From the NCBI GenBank assembly GCA_963742315.1, contig CAVULE010000011.1, forward strand, positions 24,555 to 88,554: DNA of 64,000 nt, read 5' to 3'. A program made the position numbers and the translations under genes. The first letter of the stretch is position 1. Each line of letters opens with the position of its first letter. A model generated the notes under the pieces. The model had not been told where the DNA came from. It did not search any database and was given only the letters and a program-made list of their open reading frames with translations. Shown here one piece after another: positions 1-9,777 of the stretch. Origin of the DNA: AV69 sp963742315. Lineage in GTDB: Bacteria; Verrucomicrobiota; Verrucomicrobiia; Chthoniobacterales; UBA10450.

Positions 1-27
1 CGGCGGCGTTGACTGGAAATTCGCCTT

Positions 28-684
28 TCATCGGTGGCAGGTGTAGCAGTCGGTGAGACCGGCGGTATGGACGTGATTGGTCTCGAGTAACTGTTGCCCT
101 AGCGCGTGCTGATTCTTTGGTGGCGAATAGGTCATATTCACCACTTCATCCTTTGGTCGGACGAACTTTGCCGGGTCACGATGGCAATCGAGGCACCAGC
201 GCATGTAAAGCGGCTGCACTTTTCGCGTGAGCGGCATCTCATCGACACGGCCATGGCAGGTCGCGCAGGCGATTCCTTTGTTCACGTGGATGCTGTGATT
301 GAAATAAACGTAATCCGGCAGGTCGTGGACTCGCGTCCAGCGCAGCGGCTCGTTTTTCTCCAGACTGGCACGCACTGGTTGCAGCATCGGCGCCTCTTTG
401 AAAATTTGTGAATGGCAGGTCATGCATGTTTCCGTCGGAGGAATACCCGCGAAGGCGGAGTCCTCGACTGAGGTATGGCAATAGCGGCAGTCGATTCCGT
501 TGTCCGCGACATGATGTTTATGGCTGAACGGCACGGCCTGTTCAATGGGAACATCGACGCCCGTCCAGAAGTCTGAACGAGCGTAGGAGTAGAATGTGGC
601 CCAACTACCAAGGACGACGAGCGGCACGCCGATCACGATGAGTTCCGCAATTGCGTTCGCCCGCTGTTTGAAGAGCTGTGGCAT
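28..684 (-). CDS. actA: Pentahaem c-type cytochrome, ActA-like subunit of alternative complex III
   Basis: Electron-transfer subunit expected in alternative complex III, the membrane quinol oxidoreductase that replaces cytochrome bc1 in many Bacteroidota and Verrucomicrobiota. Seen: one membrane segment at about residues 13-35 and five CXXCH haem sites at about residues 66, 87, 140, 164 and 213, the last almost at the C-terminus. Five haems and one N-terminal anchor are the known ActA plan. I place the start at the ATG at 684, because the 18 residues added by the in-frame ATG at 738 do not fit a membrane-anchor start. The partner actB would lie beyond the left edge, so the complex cannot be confirmed here. 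Another multihaem cytochrome family is the alternative. Confidence 0.82.
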   Translation of the reverse strand: MPQLFKQRANAIAELIVIGVPLVVLGSWATFYSYARSDFWTGVDVPIEQAVPFSHKHHVADNGIDCRYCHTSVEDSAFAGIPPTETCMTCHSQIFKEAPMLQPVRASLEKNEPLRWTRVHDLPDYVYFNHSIHVNKGIACATCHGRVDEMPLTRKVQPLYMRWCLDCHRDPAKFVRPKDEVVNMTYSPPKNQHALGQQLLETNHVHTAGLTDCYTCHR

Positions 685-738
685 GGGATTGAGCTCCGCG
701 CGTAAGGATAACGCACCGACTATTACAACCGCGCGCAC

Positions 739-1337
739 GCGATTGCAGCAACGAAGAAAAGCTTGCGAGCGATTACCCGAAATCTTCTTAATGCCGTTCT
801 CAGAGAATCAGTCTTCGGCACACGGCTTCCGCCGCCGTGCGGATGTCCCAGATTATGATCTTGCAGTGCGGTGATCCGATGCGCTTTGGCCGTGGAAGTC
901 GGCGACGAGTCCGGTTGGCCCCGAAGTTTGGATGGCAGCAAGCACTACTCGGGCGGGATGGCCGGAATTCGTTAGCTTTCCTCCGTTTTCCTGGTCGCCA
1001 TTCGGATCTTTTATTTGTCCGAGGCTCCCCCCGGCTGCTCCCGGATCGGATGGCACCGAGTGCTGCTGGATGAATTCTTCCCCGCGGCTCATCGATCGTC
1101 GGCTTCTCGGCTGAATGCGTATCGCTGCTGCCGTCAGTCACGGTTTGATATCGCGTAGAGCAGCCTTCCTGGCTTTCGGGCGAAGCAAGAGCTGCAAAAT
1201 GGGCCGCAATGGAATGCCGCATTGCGAAATTTTCGCAGCCCCTGATAGAAACGTTTCGTAAAGCAATCTGAGTTGGCGTGGCGTGATGGCAAGACGCAGT
1301 GTGATCGCATGGCTTTGGCCAAAATGAAGACAAGTAG
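739..1337. other. Intergenic, no supported gene
   Basis: About 600 bases between the cytochrome gene and the rhodopsin-transducer homologue. Open frames exist on both strands (for example 853-1092 on the minus strand), but none has recognisable protein character, a convincing ribosome site or a neighbour in phase. It probably holds divergent promoters for the two flanking units; I could not fix a promoter by eye. Confidence 0.5.
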
Positions 1338-1712
1338 ATGAGCATCGGACGCAAAAATTGGGCGATTGCCGAAGGCTGGATTCCGGCTTGGAGTCACGGG
1401 CCGAAGCCGGAGATGCTGAGCCACGAGACCGCATGCATTTTGAACGCCAATGAGGTGGACGCCCACGTCGAGATCACGATTTACTACAGCGACCGCGAGC
1501 CGGTCGGCCCCTACAAGATCACAGTCCCCGCCCGGCGGACAGTGCACCAGCGCTTTAACGACTTAAAAGACCCGGCGCCAATTCCGAGAGCGACCAACTA
1601 CGCTAGCACGATCGTTTCCGATCTGCCGATCGTGGTGCAGCATACGCGACTCGATTCGCGGCAATCGGAAAATGCATTGATCACAACGGTTGCGTTCGCG
1701 GGAAGCGAATAA
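1338..1712 (+). CDS. Sensory rhodopsin transducer homologue (ASRT family)
   Basis: Small soluble all-beta protein of the Anabaena sensory rhodopsin transducer family, 124 residues, the family's normal length. Seen: near line-by-line agreement with remembered ASRT segments, including WAIAEGWIP, SHETACILNAN, HVEITIYYSDREPVGPY, the PARRT and RFNDL strands and the IVVQHTRLDSRQ end. In Anabaena the tetramer binds the photoreceptor and possibly DNA; in most other bacteria the gene occurs without a rhodopsin and its role is unknown. No rhodopsin gene is visible here. It stops 5 bases before the ThDP enzyme, so the two are probably co-transcribed. A broken second copy lies at 25128-25526. Confidence 0.9.
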   Translation: MSIGRKNWAIAEGWIPAWSHGPKPEMLSHETACILNANEVDAHVEITIYYSDREPVGPYKITVPARRTVHQRFNDLKDPAPIPRATNYASTIVSDLPIVVQHTRLDSRQSENALITTVAFAGSE

Positions 1713-1717
1713 CTAGT

Positions 1718-3508
1718 ATGGCTGATCAAGTAAGCGATTTTATCATCAAACGACTCGCCGCCTGGGGCATCAAACGCATTTACGGATTTCCGGGCGACGG
1801 CATCAACGGCATCATGGGCGCCTTGAATCGCGCCGGCGACATGATGAAGTTCGTGCAAGTGCGACACGAGGAAATGGCGGCGTTCATGGCGTGTGCCCAT
1901 TCCAAGTTTACCGGCGAGGTTGGCGTCTGCCTCGCGACCTCCGGCCCGGGGGCGATCCATCTCTTAAATGGCCTTTACGACGCGAAGATGGATCATCAAT
2001 CGGTTGTCGCAATCGTTGGACAACAGGCGCGCGCGGCGCTTGGGGGCGAATACCAGCAGGAAGTCGATCTCATTTCCTTGTACAAAGATGTCGCGCACGA
2101 ATTCGTGCACATGGTTTCCGACCCGAAACAAGTGCGGCATCTCGTCGATCGCGCGGTGCGCATCGCGAAAGTCGAGCGCTGCGTTACCTGCATCATCATT
2201 CCGAATGACGTGCAGGAACTTGATGCGGTCGAAAAACCACCCCGCGCACACGGAACCATCCATTCCGGCATCGGCTTTCCTTCAACCAGCATTGTTCCCC
2301 ATGACTCCGAGTTGCGCAAAGCTGCTGAGGTCCTGAACTCCGGCCGGAAGGTCGCAATGTTGATCGGCGCAGGTGCGTTGGGCGCTGCCGATGAAGTGCT
2401 GCAGGTCGCTGACTTGTTAGGCGCTGGCATTGCCAAAGCATTGCTCGGAAAAGCTGCGCTGCCAGATGATCTACCCTTCGTTACCGGATCAATCGGTCTA
2501 CTCGGCACCAAACCAAGTTGGACCATGATGACCGAGTGCGACACGCTGCTAATGGTCGGCTCGAATTTTCCTTACTCAGAATTTCTACCAAAAGAAGGCC
2601 ACGCGCGCGGTGTGCAAATCGACATCGATGGCCGGCTTCTCAGCATCCGATATCCGATGGAAGTGAACCTGATGGGAGATAGCGCCGAGACGCTGCGTGC
2701 TCTCATCCCGCTGTTAAAAAGGAAAGAGGACCGGTCGTGGCGCGAAATGCTGGAAAAGGAAATCGTGGAGTGGTGGAAAGTCCTCGAAGCGCGCGCCATG
2801 AACAGCGCGGAGCCCATTAATCCGCAGCGGATGTTCTGGGAACTTTCCCCGCGATTGCCAGATAACTGCATTCTTTCCTCGGACTCCGGTTCATCGGCCA
2901 ATTGGTACGCGCGCGACCTGAAAATCCGGCGCGGCATGATGGCGTCGCTCTCCGGGAATCTGGCGACGATGTGTCCGGGCGTTCCCTACGCAATCGCAGC
3001 AAAATTTTGTTTTCCGGATCGGATTGCAATTGCTCTCGTGGGCGACGGCGCAATGCAAATGCTCGGCAACAACGGGATGATCACGATCTCGAAATATTGG
3101 AAGGAATGGAGCAATCCCTTGCTCATCATTCTTGTGCTGAACAATCGCGATCTAAATCAAGTGACGTGGGAACAGCGCGCAATGGCAGGCGATCCGAAGT
3201 ACGAGGCCTCGCAAGACATTCCGGATTTTCCTTTTGCTCGATATGCGGAGCTGCTCGGCTTGCGCGGGATCTTCGTCGATAAGCCGGAACAAATCGGCGA
3301 GGCGTGGGACCAGGCTTTGTCGGCGGATCGACCGGTCGTGGTCGAAGCTTATACCGATCCGAATGTCCCGACGTTGCCGCCCCACATCTCGTTTAAGGAA
3401 GCCGAGGCATTCTCGAAAGCGCTGATCAAGGGCGATCCGGAGGAACTCGGAATCATCCGGCAAACATTCAAAGACGCGATTGAATCGTATCTGCCGCACC
3501 GGAGTTGA
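1718..3508 (+). CDS. Thiamine diphosphate-dependent pyruvate oxidase/dehydrogenase-like enzyme
   Basis: Member of the acetolactate synthase/pyruvate oxidase/POX superfamily, 596 residues, a normal length. Seen: N-terminal pyrimidine-binding domain with the activating glutamate in RHEE at about residue 51, a central domain around residues 190-340, and a C-terminal pyrophosphate-binding domain with the GDG motif near residue 440 followed by the NN pair about 27 residues on. Likely reaction: oxidative decarboxylation of pyruvate to acetate or acetyl phosphate, with quinone or oxygen as acceptor; the exact acceptor cannot be told. It sits 5 bases after the ASRT homologue and 3 bases before the enolase-superfamily gene, so a single operon is likely. 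Confidence 0.88.
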   Translation: MADQVSDFIIKRLAAWGIKRIYGFPGDGINGIMGALNRAGDMMKFVQVRHEEMAAFMACAHSKFTGEVGVCLATSGPGAIHLLNGLYDAKMDHQSVVAIVGQQARAALGGEYQQEVDLISLYKDVAHEFVHMVSDPKQVRHLVDRAVRIAKVERCVTCIIIPNDVQELDAVEKPPRAHGTIHSGIGFPSTSIVPHDSELRKAAEVLNSGRKVAMLIGAGALGAADEVLQVADLLGAGIAKALLGKAALPDDLPFVTGSIGLLGTKPSWTMMTECDTLLMVGSNFPYSEFLPKEGHARGVQIDIDGRLLSIRYPMEVNLMGDSAETLRALIPLLKRKEDRSWREMLEKEIVEWWKVLEARAMNSAEPINPQRMFWELSPRLPDNCILSSDSGSSANWYARDLKIRRGMMASLSGNLATMCPGVPYAIAAKFCFPDRIAIALVGDGAMQMLGNNGMITISKYWKEWSNPLLIILVLNNRDLNQVTWEQRAMAGDPKYEASQDIPDFPFARYAELLGLRGIFVDKPEQIGEAWDQALSADRPVVVEAYTDPNVPTLPPHISFKEAEAFSKALIKGDPEELGIIRQTFKDAIESYLPHRS

Positions 3509-3511
3509 GAC

Positions 3512-4603
3512 GTGCGCGGAGCGGCCATCGACCAAATTCGCGTGTCCGCTTATCGCATTCCGACCGACGCGCATGAGTCGGACGGAACATTCGAGTGGAA
3601 TGCGACAACACTTGTGCTCATCGAAGCAACGGCTGCGGATAAAGCCGGCATCGGTTTCACCTATGCCGACATTTCGACAGCGCAATTAATCCACGACTCC
3701 TTAGGCAAGATCGTGGCCGGAATTGATGCGATGGATATTCCGCGCGCGTGGATCGCGATGGTGCAGGCAATTCGGAATCTGGGCCGGCCGGGGGTCGCGT
3801 CGATGGCAATTTCAGGAATCGACAACGCACTTTGGGATTTGAAGGCGCGGTTGCTGAATCTTCCACTCGTAAAACTGCTCGGCGCGGCGCGCGATGCGTT
3901 GCCAATTTACGGCAGCGGTGCCTTCACATCCTACACAAACGAACAAGTGCGAGAGCAACTAGGCGGCTGGGTGAACGAAGGAATTCCGCGTGTGAAGATG
4001 AAGATCGGTCGCGAGCCAGACCGCGACGTGGAGCGCGTAGCTACCGCGCGCGACGCAATCGGCGATGATGCGGAATTGTTCGTCGACGCCAACGGCGCGT
4101 ATTCGCGCAAACAAGCCCTCGAATTTGCCTACGCATTTTCCAACCTCGATGTCAGCTGGTTCGAGGAACCGGTTTCGTCGGATGATCTGGAAGGTCTGCG
4201 TTTGATTCGCGACGAAGCGCCGCCGGGCATAGAGATCGCGGCTGGCGAATACGGATACGACGAAAGTTACTTCCGCCGCATGCTCAACGCTGGCGCGGTT
4301 GATGTTTTGCAGGCCGACGCAACACGCTGCGCCGGCATCACTGGGTTTCTTATGGCGGACGCGCTTTGTCAGGCGGCGCATTTGCCGCTGTCATCGCACT
4401 GCGGTCCGTCCATGCATGTCCATGCCGGTTGCGCGGCGAAGACAATGCGGCACGCGGAATATTTTCACGATCACGTACGCATCGAGAACATGCTTTTCGA
4501 TGGTGTGATTCAGCCGGCCCACGGCGCTTTGCGTCCCGATCTTTCGCGACCTGGTCATGGCTTGGAGTTCAGGCGCGCTGACGCGGCGCAATACGCGATC
4601 TGA
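3512..4603 (+). CDS. Enolase-superfamily enzyme (mandelate racemase/muconate lactonizing type)
   Basis: Acid-sugar dehydratase or racemase of the enolase superfamily, 363 residues with a GTG start three bases after the upstream stop. Seen: capping domain, then a barrel with the catalytic lysine in KMKIG (about residue 161), metal ligands in DANG (about 190), EEP (about 217) and GE (about 245), the DATRC strand near 268 and the SHCG segment near 295. The pattern resembles mandelate-racemase-like acid sugar dehydratases. The substrate cannot be assigned; neighbours suggest a 2-keto or hydroxy acid catabolic unit feeding the ThDP enzyme and the FAD/Fe-S dehydrogenase. Confidence 0.88.
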   Translation: MRGAAIDQIRVSAYRIPTDAHESDGTFEWNATTLVLIEATAADKAGIGFTYADISTAQLIHDSLGKIVAGIDAMDIPRAWIAMVQAIRNLGRPGVASMAISGIDNALWDLKARLLNLPLVKLLGAARDALPIYGSGAFTSYTNEQVREQLGGWVNEGIPRVKMKIGREPDRDVERVATARDAIGDDAELFVDANGAYSRKQALEFAYAFSNLDVSWFEEPVSSDDLEGLRLIRDEAPPGIEIAAGEYGYDESYFRRMLNAGAVDVLQADATRCAGITGFLMADALCQAAHLPLSSHCGPSMHVHAGCAAKTMRHAEYFHDHVRIENMLFDGVIQPAHGALRPDLSRPGHGLEFRRADAAQYAI

Positions 4604-4607
4604 CCTA

Positions 4608-4854
4608 ATGAAAGCAAATCTAATGAAGCGACAGCTGATCGAGGGCTTCGCACTCGTTCTGATCCGCACCGAGGTAATGTGCTTTCTCAAGTCGCGACGA
4701 CATCCGCTCTCGTGGGATTGCGGTTCAAAGTCGTTTGCGCGAATTCACCGAGATGCTGGCCAGTCACCGCCCGCTCGCGCGCGGGATTTATCTTGCGGAA
4801 ATCGCGATCGACCTGTTCCTCGCCTCGAAACAGACAGAGAGGGAATTCGAGTAA
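4608..4854 (+). pseudogene. Small frameshifted ORF between the enolase-superfamily and FAD/Fe-S genes
   Basis: An ATG at 4608 opens a frame (MKANLMKRQLIEGF...) that stays coding-like to about 4687. From there the neighbouring frame carries the coding sense (SRDDIRSRG ... SKQTEREFE) to a TAA at 4852-4854. Removing one base of the AA in CTCAAG joins the two into one basic, helical protein of about 82 residues. It starts four bases after the upstream stop and ends five bases before the next gene, the spacing expected for an operon member. No family recognised. It could equally be one intact short ORF starting inside the region. Confidence 0.4.
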
Positions 4855-4859
4855 ACGAC

Positions 4860-7796
4860 ATGAATCCCAAGCCCGCAGCATTCAACGACAGTGAGGCGAA
4901 GGCGCTCGCGAACGACTTGCGGAAAGCAGTCCGCGGCGAGGTGAGGTTCGACACCGGCAGCCGCGCGCTCTACTCCACCGACAGCTCGAACTATCGTCAG
5001 GTGCCCATTGGCGTCGTTATTCCGCGCGATCGCGATGACATTATTGCGACGGTAGCGGCCTGTCGAAAGTTTGGCGCGCCGATCACCGGTCGCGGCGGCG
5101 GGACGAGTCTGGCGGGGCAGTGTTGCAACGTCGCGGTCGTGATCGATTTCACGAAATATTACAACCGCATTCTCGAAATCGACCAGGAGCGCAAACTGGC
5201 GCGAGTCGAACCTGGCATCGTGCTCGATGAGATGAACCATGCCGTGCAAGAACAAGGGCTCATTTTCGGGCCTGATCCGGCGACGCATAGCCATTGCGCA
5301 CTCGGCGGAATGATCGGCAACAATTCGTGCGGCGTGCATTCGGTCATGGCACAATTCTATGGCGGCGGGGCGCGCACTTCCGACAATGTAAATGAATTAG
5401 AAGTGTTGCTTTATGACGGAACGATTTTGCGCGTCGGCAAAACGTCCGAGGCCGACTTGGAACAGATCATCGGGAGAGGGGGACGGCGCGGTGAAATTTA
5501 CAAGACACTTGTCGATCTTCGAGACAAGTACGGCGAACTCATCAGGCAACGTTACCCGAAAATTCCACGACGAGTTTCCGGTTACAATCTCGACGAGCTG
5601 CTTCCTGAAAACGGATTTCACGTAGCGCGTGCCTTGGTGGGCACCGAGAGCACGTGCATGATCATTCTCGAGGCGACTTTGGAGCTCATGCGTAACCAGC
5701 CGGTGCGTTCGCTCGTCATGTTTGGTTATCCCGACATTTACTCTGCGGGCGATCACGTGCCGGAGGTACTCGAGCACAAACCGGTGGGCTTGGAAGGAAT
5801 CGATGACGTTCTCGTGAAAGCAATGCGGGTAAAAAACCTGCACATCCACGACGTGGAAATGCTGCCAAAGGGAAATGGCTGGCTGCTGGTGGAATTCGGC
5901 GGGGATTCTAAAGAAGAAGCCGACTACAAGGCGAGGGCGCTCATGGAGGAAATGCGGCGCCAAACAAATGCGCCGACGATGAAGCTCTTCGACGATCCAC
6001 ACGAAGAACGGCGGATGTGGAATGTGCGCGACGCCGGCCTGGGCGCAAGCGCCCGCGTGCCCAACGAACCGGACACGTGGGAAGGCTGGGAAGACGCTGC
6101 CGTTCCGCCGGATAAAGTAGGCAATTATTTGCGAGATTTCCGCGCACTTCTCAACAAGTACGGATACCTTTGCGTACTTTATGGCCACTTCGGTCAGGGC
6201 TGCATTCACACGCGCATCGATTTCGGTTTGAAAAACTCCGAGGGGATCAAGCAGTACCTCGCGTTCACCAACGAGGCCGCCGATCTCGTGGTACGTTACG
6301 GTGGTTCGCTCTCCGGCGAACATGGCGATGGCCAATCGCGAGGCGAGTTATTGCCGAAAATGTTCGGCGAAGAATTGGTGCAGGCTTTTCGTGAATTCAA
6401 AGCAATTTGGGATCCGGATTGGAAAATGAATCCGGGCAAGATCGTGCGGCCATATCGCCGTGACGAAAATTTGCGTTACGGGGAAAGCTACGATCCGCCG
6501 CAATGGCCGACGCATTTCAAATTTCCCAACGACAAGGGGAGTTTTTCTTACGCAATCGAGCGTTGTGTCGGCGTCGGCCAATGTCGCCGGCACGAAAACG
6601 GCACGATGTGCCCGAGCTATATGGTGACGCGCGAGGAAAAGGATTCGACACGCGGCCGCGCACGGTTGCTTTGGGAAATGCTCGATGGGCAGGTTATCGG
6701 CAAACGCGGATGGCGCGAAGAAGCGGTCAAAGACGCGCTCGATCTTTGTCTCGCGTGCAAAGGCTGCAAAGCGGATTGCCCGGTAAATGTAGATATGGCG
6801 ACGTACAAAGCGGAATTTTTGTCCCATTATTTTCAAAGCCGATTGCGACCACTGCATGCTTACGCCTTTGGTTTGATTCACGTTTGGTCGGGGTTCGCGC
6901 AGTTAGCACCATCGTTAGTGAATTTTGTCAATCGCGCGCCGTTTATCAGCAACATTCTGAAAGCAATTATCGGCGTTGCGCCACAAAGGACATTGCCCGC
7001 GTTCGCGCGCGAGAATTTCAAATCGTGGTTCGCGCACAGGGACGTGCGCAATCGTGGCAAGCCGCGCGTGATCCTCTGGCCCGATACATTTAACAATTAT
7101 TTCCATCCAGACACCGCAAAGGCGGCCGTGCAAGTTTTGGAACACGCTGGATTCGAAGTCGTGGTTCCACGCGACGATCTTTGTTGCGGGCGCCCGCTTT
7201 ATGACTACGGAATGTTGCAAACAGCAAAACGCTGGCTTGCCAAAATTCTTGCCTGTCTGCGCGACGAAATTCAGATGGGGACGCCGATGGTCGGCCTCGA
7301 ACCAAGTTGCATTGCCGTCTTTCGCGATGAGCTGCTCGAATTATTGCCCCAGGACGCCGACGCGCAACGTCTAAGCAAACAAACGTTTACGTTGGCGGAA
7401 TTTCTAGAGAAATGTACACCGAATTATCAGCCGGCAAAACTCGCGCGTGAGGCGCTGGTGCACGGACATTGTCATCACAAGTCGATCATGAAATTCGATC
7501 GCGATAAGGCGTTGCTGCACAAACTTGGCCTCGACTTCAAGGTTGTCGATTCCGGTTGCTGTGGAATGGCAGGGGCCTTCGGCTTTGAAAAGGATCATTA
7601 TGACGTTTCGATCGCATGTGGCGAACGCGTGCTGCTGCCGGAAGTGCGCAGAGCCTCGAGAGACACATTGCTGATCGCGGATGGTTTCAGTTGTCGCGAA
7701 CAGATCTCACAGACGACCAATCGACACGCCTTGCACCTGGCTCAAGTTCTGCAGATGGCGATTGAAGAGGAAATCCGCACGGGAACGGCGAAGTAA
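4860..7796 (+). CDS. FAD-linked oxidase fused to Fe-S subunit (GlcD-GlcF / D-lactate dehydrogenase type)
   Basis: Large 978-residue flavo-iron-sulfur dehydrogenase oxidising a 2-hydroxy acid (D-lactate, glycolate or D-2-hydroxyglutarate type) and passing electrons to the quinone pool. Seen in order: FAD-binding PCMH domain with GRGGGTSLAGQ near residue 80, FAD oxidase C-terminal domain to about 540, two 4Fe-4S motifs (CVGVGQC...MCPSY near 565 and CLACKGCKADCP near 635), then two cysteine-rich CCG-type domains (DLCCGRPLYDYG and GCCGMAGAFGFE). I use the ATG at 4860 because the frame upstream overlaps the enolase-superfamily gene and the small ORF. One long unbroken frame, unlike many genes further right. 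Confidence 0.9.
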   Translation: MNPKPAAFNDSEAKALANDLRKAVRGEVRFDTGSRALYSTDSSNYRQVPIGVVIPRDRDDIIATVAACRKFGAPITGRGGGTSLAGQCCNVAVVIDFTKYYNRILEIDQERKLARVEPGIVLDEMNHAVQEQGLIFGPDPATHSHCALGGMIGNNSCGVHSVMAQFYGGGARTSDNVNELEVLLYDGTILRVGKTSEADLEQIIGRGGRRGEIYKTLVDLRDKYGELIRQRYPKIPRRVSGYNLDELLPENGFHVARALVGTESTCMIILEATLELMRNQPVRSLVMFGYPDIYSAGDHVPEVLEHKPVGLEGIDDVLVKAMRVKNLHIHDVEMLPKGNGWLLVEFGGDSKEEADYKARALMEEMRRQTNAPTMKLFDDPHEERRMWNVRDAGLGASARVPNEPDTWEGWEDAAVPPDKVGNYLRDFRALLNKYGYLCVLYGHFGQGCIHTRIDFGLKNSEGIKQYLAFTNEAADLVVRYGGSLSGEHGDGQSRGELLPKMFGEELVQAFREFKAIWDPDWKMNPGKIVRPYRRDENLRYGESYDPPQWPTHFKFPNDKGSFSYAIERCVGVGQCRRHENGTMCPSYMVTREEKDSTRGRARLLWEMLDGQVIGKRGWREEAVKDALDLCLACKGCKADCPVNVDMATYKAEFLSHYFQSRLRPLHAYAFGLIHVWSGFAQLAPSLVNFVNRAPFISNILKAIIGVAPQRTLPAFARENFKSWFAHRDVRNRGKPRVILWPDTFNNYFHPDTAKAAVQVLEHAGFEVVVPRDDLCCGRPLYDYGMLQTAKRWLAKILACLRDEIQMGTPMVGLEPSCIAVFRDELLELLPQDADAQRLSKQTFTLAEFLEKCTPNYQPAKLAREALVHGHCHHKSIMKFDRDKALLHKLGLDFKVVDSGCCGMAGAFGFEKDHYDVSIACGERVLLPEVRRASRDTLLIADGFSCREQISQTTNRHALHLAQVLQMAIEEEIRTGTAK

Positions 7797-9204
7797 GCCG
7801 CGGAACCACACTTCGAACCAAGGCGAGAGACGATGGCAGGAACGCGCAGTGGCACATCGGCTTTAAGCCGAGCCCAGGCGCACCTAATAGCCAAGCAGTA
7901 TCCCGGCGCACGGGCATGGGCGGTTTCGGCCATCGCTGCTAATAGCTTAATCCAAAAGAATTCCTTACATCCCTTGATCACGCGGTGCGATGGGGAGGAA
8001 GACCTTGGCTGACGCGGAAACTCGGCGACTAGCGCGCGCCGCTCCAAAAGAGTAAAACGATTAGACGCGGAGTGGCGTAAGTCTGGCGCGTCCGTGTGCT
8101 AGAATTTGTGCTAGAACGAGGCGTATTCTACTCACCATTCGCAACCGTGACGATTTCATACGAAAAACCTCTTTTCCGTTCGTAAAACATGTTCGCTTTG
8201 AAATGAAAAGAGAAACTCTGAAATCGATGATTTCGCAATCCTAAGTCTGGCGCGTCTGGCAACCACATCTGATTCCCCATCAGTGTAGAGCATTGCTCGC
8301 GGGAGCCGAACATTGCACCGTGAGGTACGTCGGCTACGCCTTTAAATGTAGAACAAGGGTTTGGAGTGATGAGTGGACTTTTCTTAGGTCGTTGGACAAG
8401 ACGTCATTTGCCAAAAATTTTCTGAGCGCGAAATCGAATTTCGATTTAGGGGTCGGCTCCTAAAGCAAAACCCCCCTCCCCCCGTCCGGCGCAAGCCCGA
8501 CATCTCTGACGTCGGTGCTATACTTCAGCGTGGAATTGCCTGAGCCATATCACTCTCTTCCAATTAAACACTGGCGCAGAATGATGAGGTCTGACCACAA
8601 AAGTTATGCGACGTGCGCTGTGCGTGCTTGGCTCCGGGGGCGTCACAAAATCCGATTGCAGCGACCCGGTCCAATCTGCGCGGGCGGCTCACGGGCACGC
8701 CTTTCTCGCGTCCAGTAGCTAGGCTGGCATTAATCTGCTCTACGTAGCTACTCCGTTAATTCAGCTCGCCTCTCTTCTCTTGCCCGCGAATTGGCGCGTG
8801 AATAGTTGCAAAATCCGTAGCAATGTTCCTTGTGCGAAGAATCGCTGCTCGCTAAACATCTGACCCGAAATCAGTCCGCTGAGCGTCTTGGGCCTACTCC
8901 CAATTTTCTTTAGCTCGCGTGATTTTCGCCGTAACGCGTGTTCGCCCGAAGACCTGTCAACAAAAATATTCGAGGCAAAAAAGTCTAAAAACGCGCCTTC
9001 TGTGCATATCATGGTGCGGTCGCCTTTAGCGGCAATCAAGCTCCAGAAAAAGCTGGTGTAAAAAGCTTTCACGCACCTGCGACTAACAATTCTGAGGTTC
9101 CAATTCGGCAACCGCATCGAGCTGTTCGTGTGGTCAACCGAGCGCGCTCCATTTCCATGGGGACACGAAATATCCCGGAATTCGCATCTTCGAGTTCACA
9201 CCAG
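7797..9204. other. Gene-poor boundary region, no supported gene
   Basis: Some 1.4 kb with short scattered frames only. A 15-base exact direct repeat (TAAGTCTGGCGCGTC) occurs at 8078-8092 and 8242-8256. A minus-strand frame at 8761-9117 (118 codons) has mild protein character near its end, and a similar short stretch recurs on the minus strand near 10640-10700, which hints at decayed copies of one mobile-element gene. I do not call either. The region marks the change from the metabolic operon to the accessory hotspot. Confidence 0.45.
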
Positions 9205-9495
9205 ATGAGCAACCTCACCGGCAAAACTCGGGAGCAGATTGAGCGCGCGCTCGAACGAAAGACACGTTCAGAATTGATCGACCTGATTTTTTCTCTTTCG
9301 ACAGTGGAGCAGCATTTCACTCCGGCGGAAATTGCACAGCGATCTGGGATGACGAAGCGAACCGTCCTCGCCGACATTCATGCTGGTCGATTCAACGGTG
9401 AATATTTCAAACGTTCCGGCAATCAACTCACGGTCTCCGCATCCGGCGTAGCTGCTTGGCGACAGAACTTTCGAGTGGACGTCCCTCGATCATAG
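9205..9495 (+). CDS. Helix-turn-helix DNA-binding protein, excisionase-like
   Basis: Protein of 96 residues from the ATG at 9205. Seen: an N-terminal helical part (SNLTGKTREQIERAL, RSELIDLIFSL) and a helix-turn-helix core (FTPAEIAQRSGMTKRTVLADIHAGRF) of the type used by excisionases and MerR-like helix-turn-helix proteins, followed by a short beta segment. An in-frame start at 9130 would add 25 poorly structured residues. It lies just before a second putative DNA-binding gene and about 2 kb from an integrase, consistent with a small mobile element's control gene. The exact role (excision, regulation or plasmid control) is not shown. Confidence 0.65.
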   Translation: MSNLTGKTREQIERALERKTRSELIDLIFSLSTVEQHFTPAEIAQRSGMTKRTVLADIHAGRFNGEYFKRSGNQLTVSASGVAAWRQNFRVDVPRS

Positions 9496-9777
9496 GACAT
9501 GGGCGCGAAAAGACAGGCAGTTCCAGCCGGACGACGTTACTTTCAATTCCCCTTGTGTGTCCTTCAATTGGTCGATCATAGTCAATCACGGCTCTCATTT
9601 ATCGTTTCATATTGCTGCATCGAAGTTGGTCGACATCTTTACCAGCGGTCTGCAAATGGAAATCAGCCGAGAAAACAATTCGAAAGTTGGCGCCACCCCC
9701 ACCTGGATTGGAACGACAAAAAGGCGGTCGCGATCGCGTACGCCGAGGCTGGCAAAAGATATCTAGATATCCGAATA

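Noticed and set aside
1240..1290. LysR-type site upstream of the intact ASRT gene
   Set aside because: AATCTGAGT and ATAG are present, but the spacing differs by six bases from the 15-7-15 pattern and the first half-site fails.
800..1354. 184-codon minus-strand frame
   Set aside because: Composition is random-like and it overlaps the start of the ASRT gene; no motif.
4557..4859. Upstream extension of the FAD/Fe-S dehydrogenase frame
   Set aside because: It overlaps the enolase-superfamily gene and lacks similarity to the family; the conserved protein starts at 4860.
8078..8256. 15-base direct repeat as an attachment-site pair
   Set aside because: Only 164 bases apart with nothing recognisable between; no link to the integrase or a tRNA.
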